Positions 20,601-29,413 of a stretch of 64,000 nucleotides of DNA are shown here, one piece after another. Origin of the DNA: Azolla caroliniana (taxonomy: Eukaryota; Polypodiophyta); assembly GCA_043228905.1 (NCBI GenBank), contig JBHGNT010000003.1, positions 16,244,001 through 16,308,000 of the forward strand, read 5' to 3'. Below the pieces are notes generated by a model. The model made no database searches. It was not told the DNA's origin and saw only the letters and a list, made by a program, of their open reading frames with translations. Numbering within the stretch: position 1 is the stretch's first letter; each line of letters begins with the position of its first letter. Position numbers and translations under genes: made by a program.

Positions 20601-21694
20601 ACAAGAAGTTCGACGACTTCATCCAATCGATCGGCTTCTCCAAAAGCGATGAGGACCATTGTCTCTTCACCAATACAGCTCAAGATGGATCACCCATCTT
20701 CCTCATCATTTACGTGGACGACATGCTAATTTCTGGACGCCACGCGGGCGAACTTGCCGATCTCGTTCGGCAACTGCGGTTGAAGTTTGCCATGAAGGAC
20801 CTCGGTCCGGCACGACACATCCTTGGCATGAAGATTAGTCGGCATCGCGATAAACGACATCTTTTTCTGTCTCAGACCGACTATATCCGACGTGTCTTAG
20901 AACGCTTCAACATGCAATCAGCCAAATCTGCTTCAACCCCGCTCCCTATGAATCTTCGGCTCTCTCAGCGAGACTGCCCGACATCCGGTCCGGAGGGGGA
21001 AGATATGAAGTCGGTACCGTATGCACCGGCAGTCGGCTCCCTTATGTACCTGATGGTCGCGACACGGCCTGATATTTCTCACGCCGTAGGAGTCGTCAGC
21101 AGATTTATGCACAATCCTGGCCGATCGCATTGGAACGCAGTCAAGCATGTGTTCAGATATCTGGCTGGCACAAAAGACCACGGCATTCTTTTCGGTCCGA
21201 ACCGAACCTCAGGCGTAGTCGGTTACACCGACTCGGATTTCGCCGGCTGTATAGACAGTCGGAAATCAACAACCGGATACTGCTTCAAATTCGGCAATGG
21301 AGCAATCTCGTGGAAGTCGAAACTTCAGGAGTGCACAGCGACCTCAACGACCGAAGCAGAATATGTAGCTGCGTCCGACGCAGCAAAAGAAGCTTTGTGG
21401 CTCGGTCGGCTGGCGCACACGTTTCGACAAGTCGAACATGACTCGGCTCCAGTTGTCTACAGCGACAGTCAAGGTGCTGTTGCCTTGTCGAAAAATCCGG
21501 TTCACCACAACGCCTCCAAGCATATCGACGTTCGATATCACTTCGTTCGGGACTGCGTCATTTCAGGGAAAATCGGTCTAGAGAAAATATCCACAACCGA
21601 CAATGTCGCAGATGGAATGACCAAATGTCTTTCGGCAGACCGCTTTCGGTCTCTTCGGCATCAGATGGGCGTAACGACAAACCAGTCCGGTTAG
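17681..21694 (+). CDS. Copia D gag-pol polyprotein, complete
   Basis: 1337 residues from ATG 17681 (the open frame begins one codon earlier at a TTG). Domains in order: copia gag (about 10-200, 'KFDGSNFNFWKEQMQDYL', 'MSSLPSSWETFV'); CCHC knuckle CNYCKKPGHIKADC (236); protease LLDSGASFHVTP (about 306); pre-integrase with LWHRRLGHLSKAG and C-x2-C (about 432-470); integrase core with D (VHSDVCGP), D (RTDNGGEF) and E (NGIAERMN); RT beginning 'KWVYRLK' (about 861) with catalytic YVDDML (about 1011); RNase H with YTDSDFAG, TTEAEY and NPVHHNASKHIDVRYH. Every catalytic residue I can check is present and there is no stop or frameshift. A single long frame for gag and pol is usual for plant copia. It is flanked by a long 5' leader of about 660 bp. 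Confidence 0.97.
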   Translation: MASTSGSSEMSLRKFDGSNFNFWKEQMQDYLIVKGQIDPIENEEPPEGYKPVEWQKLDRIVRATIRMHLSESVYFTVQSCTTAFELWKTLSDTYEKKVAATKMFLIRRLYNLRMKESDSVQAHLNEYESISSQISSQGTAIEDELRAMILMSSLPSSWETFVTTVCNASTTAVKYSEVTSAILTEAARRKSFAKDSTDDAYVVQGLTDRSNIRGRDSSRPPNNQRRRSQSRDNRICNYCKKPGHIKADCRALKNKNNKKSGRHEEINYVSFSADVLPDDPNILSIENPVGSEVLLTTEESSTWLLDSGASFHVTPHRSQFRQYTIRHSDSVRVGNSQHCDIVGIGTVELNLAGGSTLVLHNVRHVPELTRPLISVGQLDEDGIRAGFSSGGWTLHRGNLLLARGPKIHSLYPLHVTLREGNLFLVDIPVSSLWHRRLGHLSKAGITHLSRAGYIPKLSFSDHQFCEHCQYGKQAATSHPTSAPRESRPLDLVHSDVCGPMPHQSLGGASYFVTFIDDSTRKVWAYLIRTKDRVFSIFTDWLAMVENQTDRKLKCLRTDNGGEFKSEEFVKFCRQRGIRREFTAPHSPEQNGIAERMNRTIQERIVSMLQHSGLSDGFWAEALLTAVHIINMSPSRPLGLQIPQELWNGSKPNYDKLRIFGCEAYALIPKDDRRKLAPRSRKCIFLGYGSDGEMGYRLWDPERRQIVRSSDVVFNESAMNPSVEKPIEVRRVTFSDVPTLQEGPALNTRSASRVAEPYTTDSDNSDSAQQNNPLSDHPTTIPDATSPIMPRRSERLSQPPERYSPGIFFTDAGEPTSYEDASTSVDSATWHLAMESEMHSIRANKTWDLVELPRNRRALPCKWVYRLKETSDSTTPKYKARLVAKGFRQEYGVDFDEIFSPVVKMTTLRFLLGVVAADNLELIQLDVKTAFLHGDLDEEIYMEQPKGFVATGQEHLVCRLRKSLYGLKQAPRQWYKKFDDFIQSIGFSKSDEDHCLFTNTAQDGSPIFLIIYVDDMLISGRHAGELADLVRQLRLKFAMKDLGPARHILGMKISRHRDKRHLFLSQTDYIRRVLERFNMQSAKSASTPLPMNLRLSQRDCPTSGPEGEDMKSVPYAPAVGSLMYLMVATRPDISHAVGVVSRFMHNPGRSHWNAVKHVFRYLAGTKDHGILFGPNRTSGVVGYTDSDFAGCIDSRKSTTGYCFKFGNGAISWKSKLQECTATSTTEAEYVAASDAAKEALWLGRLAHTFRQVEHDSAPVVYSDSQGAVALSKNPVHHNASKHIDVRYHFVRDCVISGKIGLEKISTTDNVADGMTKCLSADRFRSLRHQMGVTTNQSG

Positions 21695-21880
21695 AGCCGG
21701 ACACAGAGCAGGATGGTTCCCGACAACCGACGTCAGTTCCTTAATGATCGGCTTCAACTGTTCCGACCCGACCAGTTCGGTCTTCTGCCTTCGGACCCTG
21801 CCGACTTGAACAAAGCTGATATGTCCGAGAACCTAAGTCTATACCTGTAATCTTAGATAACCCATGTATACGCCCATTAC

Positions 21881-21887
21881 GGGGGAG
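21881..21887 (+). other. Polypurine tract of D
   Basis: GGGGGAG immediately before the 3' LTR at 21888; primes plus-strand synthesis in this family. Confidence 0.85.
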
Positions 21888-22168
21888 TGTCGAATACATG
21901 TGTATAATGGACGTATTCACACTATTCCGTTTTGGCCATTTATGAAATTATCATAAAGGGTAGTTGCCCTAAGTCGGTCACTATATATAGTGACCTTGTA
22001 ACCTCTTTGTGAGGTTGGATGTTGTATTATTTGCTTTATGGAATAAAGACTCTTTTGTGCCTCTCTCTCTCTCTCTCTGTGCAACGACCTACCTTCTGTC
22101 ATACGCAGGTACTCAGAACAGAACTGAATGCTCCTTGATCTTCCGCATTGACGACCTCGCTTTCAACA
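21888..22168 (+). repeat. 3' LTR of D
   Basis: Same length as 16736-17016 and no difference was found on inspection. Confidence 0.96.
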
Positions 22169-25100
22169 CCCACAGATCGTTCCACTTTTTGAGGTGGATA
22201 TCACGGCAGCAGTAGAGCCGTACATCACAATGCCGGACGAGCCGGACAAAGTGGCGATCCGGGAACTACGCCAAGCACAGGAAGCCCTAGAAAGAGAAAT
22301 GACGATATCCCAAAGGGTGAAAGCATCCCAGCTGGAAGAGGTGGACCTCGGCACAACAGAACAACCCCGACCGGTAAAAGTCGCGAAGGAATTGCCGAAG
22401 GAGGAAAAACAGGCAATGGTAGCACTGTTAACGGATTTCAAGGACGTGTTCGCATGGTCATACGAAGACATGCGAGGGTTGGACCCCCAGCTCTACCAGC
22501 ACCAAATTCATCTAAGTACTGACGCGAAGCCCATCGCTCAACGTCGGTACCGGATGAATCCAAACTATGCGGCAAAGGTGAAGGAGGAAATTGACAAGCT
22601 TCTCCGGGTCGGATTTATCCGACCAGTCAAGCAGGCAACCTGGCTAAGCCCGATAGTGGTGGTCCCGAAAAAGAACGGCAAAATCCGGGTATGTGTGGAC
22701 TACAGGAAACTAAATGCCGCGACAGTGACCGACGCTTTTCCACTACCATTCACGGACGGAGTGCTAGATGCGGTGGCCGGCCACGAAGTTTACAGCTTCC
22801 TGGACGGATTCAGCGGCTACAACCAAATCCGAATGAACCCGGCCGACCAAGAAAAAACAGCGTTCGTGACGGAATGGGGAGTGTTCGTCGCGGTCGTGAT
22901 GATGTTCGGATTAAAGACAGCCCCTGCAACATTTCAAAGGATAATTATGGAAATCTTCGGTGATTTTATTCCCGGTTTTATGCAGGTCTTCCTAGACGAT
23001 TTCGCCGTCTACAGCCGACACGGAGAGCATTTCGATCACCTACGACTATGCTTAGAAAAGTGCCGCGAGTACCGATTAAGTCTGAACCCGGCGAAGTGCG
23101 TCTTTGGAGTCGCCAGCGGCAATTTGTTAGGCCACGTGGTGAGTCGAGAAGGAATCGCGGTAGATCCGGATAAGGTAAAAGCAATTCTCGACGCACCGGC
23201 ACCGAATAGCGCAAAAGCTTTAAGCCGATTCCTTGGTCAAATAAGGTGGCATAGTCGGATGGTACGGCACCTTGCCGACTTTGCGACACCATTGCACGCT
23301 GCTGTACATAGAGTACCTTTCCAATGGACAGAAATGGAGGAGGCAGCCTACCAAGCGTTGAAGGTCATGCTGTCACAAGCCCCGGTGGTGCAGCCGCCGG
23401 ACTGGAGTAAAAGCTTTCACGTCTTCGTCGACGCGTCGGACGTAGCAATCGGCAGTGTTTTGATGCAACTCACGGAACCGAAATGGTATCGGCCGGTGTA
23501 CTACGCAAGCAGGAAACTCTCGAAAGCCGAACGGAACTACTCTACAACGGAACGAGAGGCATTAGGAATGGTGTACAGTGTCACAAAGTACAGGCACTAT
23601 CTGCTCGGACGAAAGTTCTCCTTCCACGTTGACCACTCGGCACTACTCTACCTGGTCTCAAAGGCAGCCCTGACAGGAAAACTCGCACGGTGGACGCTGC
23701 TATTACAGGAATTCGAATTCGACATTTTCCACCGACCCGGGGTGCAGCATGCGGTAGCAGACTACCTGAGCAGACTAGAATCCGGAGAATCAGGGGACGG
23801 CGTACAGGATGAATTTCCCGACGCCGAGCTGTTTAAGGTCACGACGGCACCGGCAACGGAGACCACAGTAGCGGACGAAGACAAATGGTTAACCGAAATG
23901 CATCAGTTCCTGAGCACCGGAGTTCCCCCGGAAAACTTGGACCGAGACGAACGGAAGAGGATGGCAGTACGGAGCAGACATTTCTGCTTGGTAGGAGACA
24001 CCCTCTATCACAAGGGGGCAGATGGCGTATGGAGACGAGCAGTGCGGAGCGATGAAAAGGATCTGATCCTGAGGGAAGCCCACTGTGGAATTGCAGGCGG
24101 GCATTATGCCGGCGAAACAACAGCCCGGAAGATATGGCAGAGCGGACTATGGTGGCCTACTACCATGAGAGATGCCGTTAAGTATAGCAGGGAATGCGAC
24201 CTCTGTCAACGACTGGGCCAACCCACGGAGCAGGCCCGGATGCCACATCACCCGGTCTTGCCATTAGAACCATTCCAAAAGTGGGGCTTGGACTTTGTCG
24301 GCCCCTTTAAGCCACCGGCAATGCGGACCGGAAATCGGTATATAATAGTGGCTACCGACTACTGCACCAAATGGGTAGAAGCAAAGGCACTACGGGACAA
24401 CACGGCGGCATCCACGGCCAAATTTTTATATGAATGCATATGGTGTCGGTACGGATGCCCGATTGAGCTGATCAGTGACCAGGGAGGACATTTCCTCGGA
24501 CAGGTGGTGGAAAGTTTGACGTCATTCTATGCGGTAGTACACAAACGAAGCACTCCCTACTACCCTCAAGCCAACGGATTAGCGGAATCAACAAACAAAA
24601 CGCTACAGAACATCCTTAGAAAAATCGTCAATGAGAACCGGACCGACTGGGACACGAAGTTGCAGAGCGTGCTGTGGGCGTACCGAACGGCGTACAAGAC
24701 TAGCATCCGGACGACCCCGTTCCGACTGGCATTCGGCTTGGAAGCAGTCATGCCAGTAGAATTCCAAATTCCTAGCTTAAGAATACAGGTTAAGGAGCGG
24801 TTAAGCGAGAAGGAATCCGAACGAATCCGGCTGAAGATGCTGTTAGAACTGGAAGAAAATCGAATAGCCAGCCTACTACAGCTAGAACTAGAGCAAAGGA
24901 GGAGGAAAGCCTTTGTAGACCGACATCGGCGCGGTAACGAAAAGGAATTCGAAGTCGGGAAACCAGTATTGCTGTTCCAGACACGGATGGGGAACATGCC
25001 GGGGAAATTGCGATTTCGGTGGACCGGACCATTCTGGATCACAAAGGAGTACAATGGGTCTTACCAGCTCGGGACGTTGTCAGGAGAAGTTGTGGGTAAA

Positions 25101-25271
25101 TGGGCAAATGGGTTTCGCCTAAAACCGTATAAAGGGCACATGCCAGCTAACCCCTTCAAGCAAAACCCGGAAAACCCGAATTGCGAGGAACCGACACCGA
25201 CGCGTAACAACGACGAGGAACTGACAACAGTGCACACCGACCCGAACATATCGGGGGGAACCGAACAATGA
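22169..25271 (+). CDS. RT-RNase H-integrase part of C polyprotein
   Basis: Continues the C gag-pro frame directly across the D insertion: after one copy of CCCAC the phase is unchanged, so C once had a single gag-pro-pol frame. RT: 'AQRRYRMNPNYAAKVKEEI', 'VPKKNGKIRVCVDYRKLN', catalytic FLDD (22989-23000, Phe in place of the usual Tyr). RNase H: FVDASD, 'STTEREALGMV', HVDHSALLYL. Integrase: H-x6-H and CDLC zinc site (about 24079-24215), then D (LDFVGPF, near 24292), D (ISDQGGHF), E (NGLAESTN). The C-terminus carries a GPF-type segment (KLRFRWTGPFWI) and no chromodomain. No stop or frameshift is seen. Reverse transcribes and integrates the element. Confidence 0.94.
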
Positions 25272-25286
25272 TGAGGCACAGATTTT

Positions 25287-25309
25287 TAAAAAAAAATAAA
25301 TAAATAAAA

Positions 25310-25344
<35 letters not shown>
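25287..25344 (+). repeat. Poly(A)-rich tract between pol and the 3' ORF of C
   Basis: Begins 16 bases after the pol stop: A-rich sequence with a few T, ending in an uninterrupted run of 33 A (25312-25344). Unusual inside an LTR element and reminiscent of a reverse-transcribed mRNA tail. Confidence 0.9.
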
Positions 25345-25346
<2 letters not shown>

Positions 25347-25716
25347 ATGACGTGGTGCTACGGTTAGAAATCAATGTAATGAAGGAAGTAGTTACAACCG
25401 TCACACGGGTGCACGAGCTATTTAAAGCGCAGAACGTGGGAGGCCGGTGTACAAGATTTAACACGCGCGGCAATCAAGGAGTCATAATGACAGACACATA
25501 GGAGATTCGACACGCGCCAAAGAAGCGCAGGCATGACACGCGGCAGCAAAGGACAGACATGCTATTCATGACAGAGCATGCGCAGGCGCCATAAATAGGA
25601 CATACTATTCGAGGCAGAGGACGTGCAGACGCCGAAATTAAAAAGTAAGATGCTAATTATGGCAGAAGATACGCACGCGCGAAAAACAGGAAAAGGCGGC
25701 TCGAGGGAAACGCCAC

Positions 25717-25724
25717 TATATAAA
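25717..25724 (+). promoter_or_regulatory. Candidate internal TATA box for the C 3' ORF
   Basis: TATATAAA at 25717. The first ATG of any frame downstream is 25860, which is in frame with the long 3' ORF and gives a plausible leader of about 100 bases. Suggests a separate transcript; not proven by sequence alone. Confidence 0.45.
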
Positions 25725-25859
25725 GGAAGAACCGGGGAAGGGTTCACTTTTTACGAATTTTCCCACAAGCAAACGCAGGCTCATAACAGCAAGATCCGAC
25801 GCGCAGAACACCTACACCCCGACCTCAGACCACAGGCAGCAGCAAACGAAGAAGAAGCG

Positions 25860-28742
25860 ATGGCACTGTCGGACGGAGCGCGACAATGGCTGACGGAGAA
25901 CGGATTAGGAGGGCTGCTGCGGGTCGCTGATGCTCCACCACACAAGGAACCAGAGCAGGCGGCAACAGCGGTAGACTTAGCAGAGGTCACTGAAGGAGCG
26001 GTACAAGCGCTCACAGGGATTTCGGAGGGAGGACTTCAGACGATAGAGCTACCCTCGAGCCAAATATTCTTCGAGTATTTCGGCGAATACTCCCTTAGCA
26101 GCAAGGCGTATCGCACACAGGGCGGAGAGAACCTGCTGTTCGGAGAGGTGGCCCGCGCCCTGATGGAGTATGGGTTCGTGAACCCTCGTCCGGCAGCCAT
26201 AGCCAAATACCGAGCAGCGATCGTCGCCGCGACATTCGAAGGCCTGCAGGTGGACTGGCTCCACTTCATCACCGAAGGACTGCAAGAGGCGATCAAGCAC
26301 TTGGTGGAAGGGAAGAAGCCATGGTCCGGAATATCCCAATGGTTAACAGTGTTGGTCCCACCGGTGTCCCCCATCAAGCACAAGCAAAGAAGTCGGCAGG
26401 AGACTACCCCGAAGCAAACCATGAAACGCCGACGAATCTTAGAAAAACACACTCCAGGATGGACACAGGAAGAAGAAGCGCCGCCAGAAGAGGGATCATC
26501 CCGACAGCCGCGGAAAGAAGGCTCATCTCGACAACCGAGGGAAGAAGACTCCTCCCGACAGCAACGGGAGGAAGGCTCATCACGACAGCCACAGAAACAG
26601 CAACAGCAACCGACCACGAAGAAGAAAAAGGCGGAGAAAGGCAAGGAGAAGCTGGCGAAGAAAACCAGCAAGAGACAAACCGACACCGAACCAGTAACGC
26701 TCGAATCGGAACCGGTACCAGTAAAGGAACCGATAGTCGCAGCGACGGAGGACGCCGAAACAGAGGAAGAGTCATCCGAACCGATGTTAATACTACCACC
26801 CAGGCAAGGGAAGGAGAAACGGGCGACAAGACCGACCCCAACAGCGGTCGGAACTCAACAACGGGCGGAAGAACCAGTAACCGGAACAGAAGCGACACAG
26901 GATGAAGGTTCGTCTGCACCAAAGACGGCAGTACCGGAACCGACAGCGGCGGAGTTCGAAGAACCAAGGAAGGAACAAGCGCCGGAACAAGAGAAGAGGC
27001 CGGAGAAACAGCCGGAGCTAGGCACGCCTGCTGACACCAACGAAGGCAGAACAAAGGCACAATGGCTAAGGTGGTTGTCAGGACAGTTGTCGGGAGTAGC
27101 AGACCAGATGGAGAAAGAGGAGGAGCAAAGAGAAGAAGTGACTAGGACGATGACTAAGGATATGGTCATGCTCCGGGCACAATTACATGAGCTGCAAGAA
27201 GAGATAGCACAGGCAAAAGAAGGCAGCCGACAAGCACGAGATGGCACCGAGCCGGTCGGGACATCAGAAAAGCAAGCCGAACCACAAACGGAGAAGGTCT
27301 TGCAAACCGGCCCTGAGACCGAGAAGTTAATAGCAACTTTGAAAGAAGAATTACAGGCTCAGGAGGCATTGAGAGATAACGAAAGAGAACAGCGGAAGTT
27401 GGTAGAAGACGACAGACGGCGAATGGAGGAAGGCCTTCGCCGAAGCAAAGCCACCAATGACCGACTACAAGAAGAAAACGGGACACTGCAAAAGGAAAAA
27501 GATAGGCTGCGCCGCCGAATGGAGCAGGAAATTGAGCGGTTGCGAGAGGAACTCCGACAACAAAAGGACCGGGATGATCAGTTGCGAGCTCAGGCGAACC
27601 GACGCCTAAAACAGAAGACGGAGGAATTCGACCGACTATGTAAGGATTATAAACAGGCCACGTCGGACATCAAGAATCAGGCAGCAACGTACGACCGACA
27701 GATGGAGAAGCTGAAAGAGCAGCTCAAGGAAAACCGCTTGGAATTGTCCAAAGCAAGGGAGGAAGTATCGGCGGAGAAGACCTTGACGTCGGAACAAAGA
27801 AAGGAGATGGAAGTACTTCGGCAGAAAGTAGGGGAACTGACAAAGAGCCGGAACGAGGAAAAAGTGAAGTTGACTTTCGAAATCAACAAATGGCGGAGTA
27901 CCTGTGACAAGCAGAAAGTCGACTCTGAAGCTCAAGCTCAGTTAATGGCCGACATCATCAAACGGATAAGGAAGGAAAAACAAGCAGCTTCGGAACAGGC
28001 TAAAGCAGGGGTTGACCGAATTAAGTTCATCATGTCAAGCTGGAGTACCCGAGCTCAGGCCAGCATAAATGAAAGCACGGAGAAACTCTGGAAGGAATGG
28101 GCACAACAGGCAGCTGAACTGCAGATACTCCGAGCTGATGCAGAAAATCGGAAGAAAAACGGAGATGGGTTCTATAAAATGGACGAAGAAAGTATCGTCA
28201 ACATCCGGGAAGAACTGTCGGAGGATTTCTATGCTCTAGCAGAAGAACATCTCAAGGAAATCCGAGGGTTAGTAGAGAGGTTGGATGACGGACAGCTCGA
28301 AACCCAACTAGAATTGGAAGGGTACGAGAAGGACCGACTGCGACAGGAAGCCGAGGGACACACAACGCCGATCTCCATTAGTGAGGGCGAGCGACCGGCT
28401 GAAGAGGACCCAACCAACAATGTACCCGAGGAAGAACTTCCGGAGCAAGAGCAGGTTGATGCCGGGGATGATGCAGAGTGGAGACAGAGAAGTACCGAAT
28501 CCGGGGAGGAAAGGACACAACCAGTGGAAACCGGAGAGAGCGATACCGGGAACGGAACGGAGGTGGAGCAGGACAGACCCAGACAGGATACAGAAGAAAC
28601 ACCGGTACCACCGGTACAAGCAGAGTCGGAGCAGCAAGATGCGAAAAGGCAGCCAATCCAATCGGACGTCGGAGACGGCACAGGCAAAACAACACTTGAA
28701 ACCTCGGAGCGGAGTTTGCCTGATAATTTGAAGGAAGACTGA
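25860..28742 (+). CDS. Additional 3' ORF of C: long coiled-coil protein
   Basis: About 960 residues from ATG 25860 (the frame is open from 25623 and also has ATGs at 25650 and 25659). I do not recognise a named domain with certainty. Residues about 1-180 look globular ('SQIFFEYFGEYSLSSKAYRTQGGENLLFGEVARALMEYGF' region, 'PWSGISQWLTVL'), followed by a basic stretch. Residues about 180-400 are low-complexity Gln/Glu/Pro-rich with four short 'SSRQPR(E/K)EG' repeats. Residues about 400-800 are strongly heptad-like and charged (coiled coil), and the tail is acidic. There is no signal peptide or transmembrane segment, so it is not env-like. The architecture recalls the globular-plus-coiled-coil ORFs annotated in some plant gypsy elements (Transposase_28-type), but that is inference. 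Confidence 0.85.
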   Translation: MALSDGARQWLTENGLGGLLRVADAPPHKEPEQAATAVDLAEVTEGAVQALTGISEGGLQTIELPSSQIFFEYFGEYSLSSKAYRTQGGENLLFGEVARALMEYGFVNPRPAAIAKYRAAIVAATFEGLQVDWLHFITEGLQEAIKHLVEGKKPWSGISQWLTVLVPPVSPIKHKQRSRQETTPKQTMKRRRILEKHTPGWTQEEEAPPEEGSSRQPRKEGSSRQPREEDSSRQQREEGSSRQPQKQQQQPTTKKKKAEKGKEKLAKKTSKRQTDTEPVTLESEPVPVKEPIVAATEDAETEEESSEPMLILPPRQGKEKRATRPTPTAVGTQQRAEEPVTGTEATQDEGSSAPKTAVPEPTAAEFEEPRKEQAPEQEKRPEKQPELGTPADTNEGRTKAQWLRWLSGQLSGVADQMEKEEEQREEVTRTMTKDMVMLRAQLHELQEEIAQAKEGSRQARDGTEPVGTSEKQAEPQTEKVLQTGPETEKLIATLKEELQAQEALRDNEREQRKLVEDDRRRMEEGLRRSKATNDRLQEENGTLQKEKDRLRRRMEQEIERLREELRQQKDRDDQLRAQANRRLKQKTEEFDRLCKDYKQATSDIKNQAATYDRQMEKLKEQLKENRLELSKAREEVSAEKTLTSEQRKEMEVLRQKVGELTKSRNEEKVKLTFEINKWRSTCDKQKVDSEAQAQLMADIIKRIRKEKQAASEQAKAGVDRIKFIMSSWSTRAQASINESTEKLWKEWAQQAAELQILRADAENRKKNGDGFYKMDEESIVNIREELSEDFYALAEEHLKEIRGLVERLDDGQLETQLELEGYEKDRLRQEAEGHTTPISISEGERPAEEDPTNNVPEEELPEQEQVDAGDDAEWRQRSTESGEERTQPVETGESDTGNGTEVEQDRPRQDTEETPVPPVQAESEQQDAKRQPIQSDVGDGTGKTTLETSERSLPDNLKED

Positions 28743-28792
28743 AGCCGGCTGTGGGTTCGAAGTGCAATGCACTTTCCCACGGGCGTGCCATG

Positions 28793-29164
28793 TGTTGGCC
28801 GGTCAGAGAAGGCAAATGGGAAAGCAAGGTCGGATCGGATAAATATAGAAATAGGAATAGAATTATTAGGAGGGACGGATCCGGTAGTTGTAACCGATCT
28901 GGATCCGAACCGATTCGGTTTCGGTTAACGGTTGCCTACCGAGCACCGATTGTAATCTGGCCGGATGCCTATAAAAAGGATCCGATGTTTTGTAATGAAA
29001 GCACGAAGAATTAATATAGTTTTGCTTATGCTGATTCATCTTGTCTTCGTCTGTGCTTAAGTGTAATTATCATACGCGTGTATTAACATCCTATCCCTAC
29101 CACCCCTTTGGAGAAGTGTCGGATAGACACCTGTGTTGCGGCTAGTCCAGCCATACATACAACA
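28793..29164 (+). repeat. 3' LTR of C
   Basis: Same 372-bp length as the 5' LTR and identical on inspection. Directly upstream there is no purine tract; instead a hairpin (28752-28779) ends 13 bases before it. Confidence 0.95.
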
Positions 29165-29341
29165 AAAATCAAGCGTTAAATCTTTATTTTAGTATCTCTC
29201 TCTTGCCATATCAATCTCTCTCTCTTTCAATCTATCTTAATTCCTTTCTCACTAAAGCTTGTGTGTACTTCGAATCCTTCCGGTCGAGAACCCCGACGGT
29301 TCCGCCTCACGATCCATGCGTAGTGACGGATCTTCACGACA
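29165..29341 (+). repeat. 5' LTR of B, right part
   Basis: Resumes the B LTR after the C insertion (29165-29169 is the second TSD copy). Ends '...tagtgacggatcttcacgaca' at 29341. Confidence 0.88.
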
Positions 29342-29349
29342 TAATTAAG

Positions 29350-29370
29350 TGGCGAACCTGATGTGAAAGA
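29350..29370 (+). other. Putative PBS of B
   Basis: TGGCGAACCTGATGTGAAAG eight bases after the LTR end; a variant of the PBS of A and F. Confidence 0.55.
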
Positions 29371-29413
29371 GGCGGCGGGAAGGATCAAATCGAGGATTAA
29401 TCGATACTTGGAG

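Larger units (their letters stand above)
16736..22168 (+). mobile_element. Ty1/copia element D, apparently intact
   Basis: LTRs 16736-17016 and 21888-22168 are both 281 bp and look identical. The TSD is CCCAC (16731-16735 and 22169-22173). The initiator-Met PBS is at 17019, the PPT at 21881-21887, and there is one uninterrupted gag-pol ORF. It sits between the protease and RT coding parts of C. Intact LTRs, TSD and ORF suggest a very recent insertion that may still be mobile. Confidence 0.96.
13608..29164 (+). mobile_element. Gypsy element C: young, with extra 3' coiled-coil ORF, carrying copia D
   Basis: LTRs 13608-13979 and 28793-29164 are both 372 bp and look identical by eye. The TSD is AAAAT (13603-13607 and 29165-29169) inside the 5' LTR of B. 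Removing D (16736-22168 plus one CCCAC) leaves an element of about 10.1 kb with a gag-pro-pol frame followed by a separate 3' ORF. Domain order protease-RT-RNaseH-integrase marks it as Ty3/gypsy. No chromodomain follows the integrase, which fits the non-chromovirus (Athila/Tat-like) branch. Exact clade needs phylogeny. Confidence 0.93.

Noticed and set aside
25860-28742. An envelope protein in gypsy C
   Set aside because: No signal peptide, transmembrane helix or cysteine pattern; the protein is coiled coil and highly charged.
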